From CAYPOY01 sp964412395 (lineage in GTDB: Bacteria > Chloroflexota > Anaerolineae > B4-G1): DNA of 31,560 nt. The stretch is taken from assembly GCA_964412395.1 (NCBI GenBank), contig CAYPOY010000013.1, positions 1-31,560 on the forward strand, written 5' to 3'. Shown piece by piece: positions 31,479 to 31,560 of this stretch. Every line of letters starts with the position of its first letter. Position 1 is the stretch's first letter. A program made the position numbers and the translations under genes. The notes under the pieces were generated by a model. That model was not told where the DNA came from and did no database searches. It saw only the letters and a list, made by a program, of their open reading frames with translations.

Positions 31479-31560
31479 AGTCGGCCCGAAACTCGATTGT
31501 TAAGGAACTTGGCTCTGCTGGGCATCTGCCCGGTGTTTCACACTTTGTCTAAACTCAAGT

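Larger units (their letters stand above)
30064..31556 (+). mobile_element. Insertion sequence, 1,493 bp, complete or nearly so
   Basis: The terminal inverted repeats are GAGTTTAGACAAA (30064-30076) and TTTGTCTAAACTC (31544-31556), a perfect 13 bp. A single transposase gene lies inside. The left end falls in the 3' end of the preceding gene. Only 4 bases follow the right end in the window, so a target duplication cannot be tested (left flank TCTC, right flank AAGT). Confidence 0.85.

Overview
The window is a GC-rich (about 60-65% by eye) bacterial fragment, most likely from a Chloroflexota genome of the Anaerolineae type. That placement is an inference. It rests on (i) abundant short palindromic repeats of the CTTCGGCAGGCTCAGGGCAGGC type lying inside genes, (ii) an ImuB protein with a C-terminal DUF6504-like tail, (iii) a SWIM / pRiA4b-ORF3 / TPR gene cluster, and (iv) an NF041680-type transposase. 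I see no tRNA, rRNA or CRISPR array.

Layout. 1-3.4 kb, minus strand: a DNA-damage mutagenesis cassette. imuB (1868-3355) has a near-consensus promoter overlapped by a perfect GAAC-N4-GTTC SOS operator. It is followed by dnaE2, which is a pseudogene: a 151-bp miniature transposon with a 5-bp target duplication splits its PHP domain, there is also a frameshift, and its 3' part is lost next to what looks like an IS end. 3.5-10.1 kb, plus strand: a tight run of small or poorly known genes (pRiA4b ORF-3-like, a frameshifted small acidic protein, SWIM zinc finger protein, TPR-like proteins, a HARE-type HTH protein). It ends abruptly in a truncated reading frame at about 10.12 kb.

10.1-28.5 kb, minus strand: the backbone of a plasmid or integrative conjugative element, transcribed right to left. 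In transcription order it has: a VirB4-like ATPase, an FHA protein, two membrane M23 peptidases (one with an SdrD-B-like domain), a VirD4/TraG-like coupling ATPase, an A24 prepilin peptidase-like protein, a replication-relaxation protein, two small membrane proteins, ParA, ParB, a zinc-finger protein, a DnaB-type RecA-fold ATPase, a wHTH regulator, a 550-bp A-rich non-coding region, a leader peptide, a large replication initiator-like protein, a DnaC-type helicase loader and a truncated excisionase-like HTH. Two coding regions seem to carry cis-acting DNA sites: the initiator gene holds a cluster of GGCATTCAGGG repeats in both orientations (candidate iteron origin), and parB holds two GGAACCAC(C/T)GGTTCC palindromes (candidate parS).

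28.5-31.56 kb, plus strand: a transposase-like multi-copy family gene whose 3' end is cut by a second insertion sequence with 13-bp terminal inverted repeats, which ends 4 bp before the window does. Together the 10.1-28.5 kb genes read as one self-contained replication, partition and DNA-transfer module of a kind little described for Chloroflexota. No relaxase or pilin gene is visible, so transfer ability is inferred, not shown.
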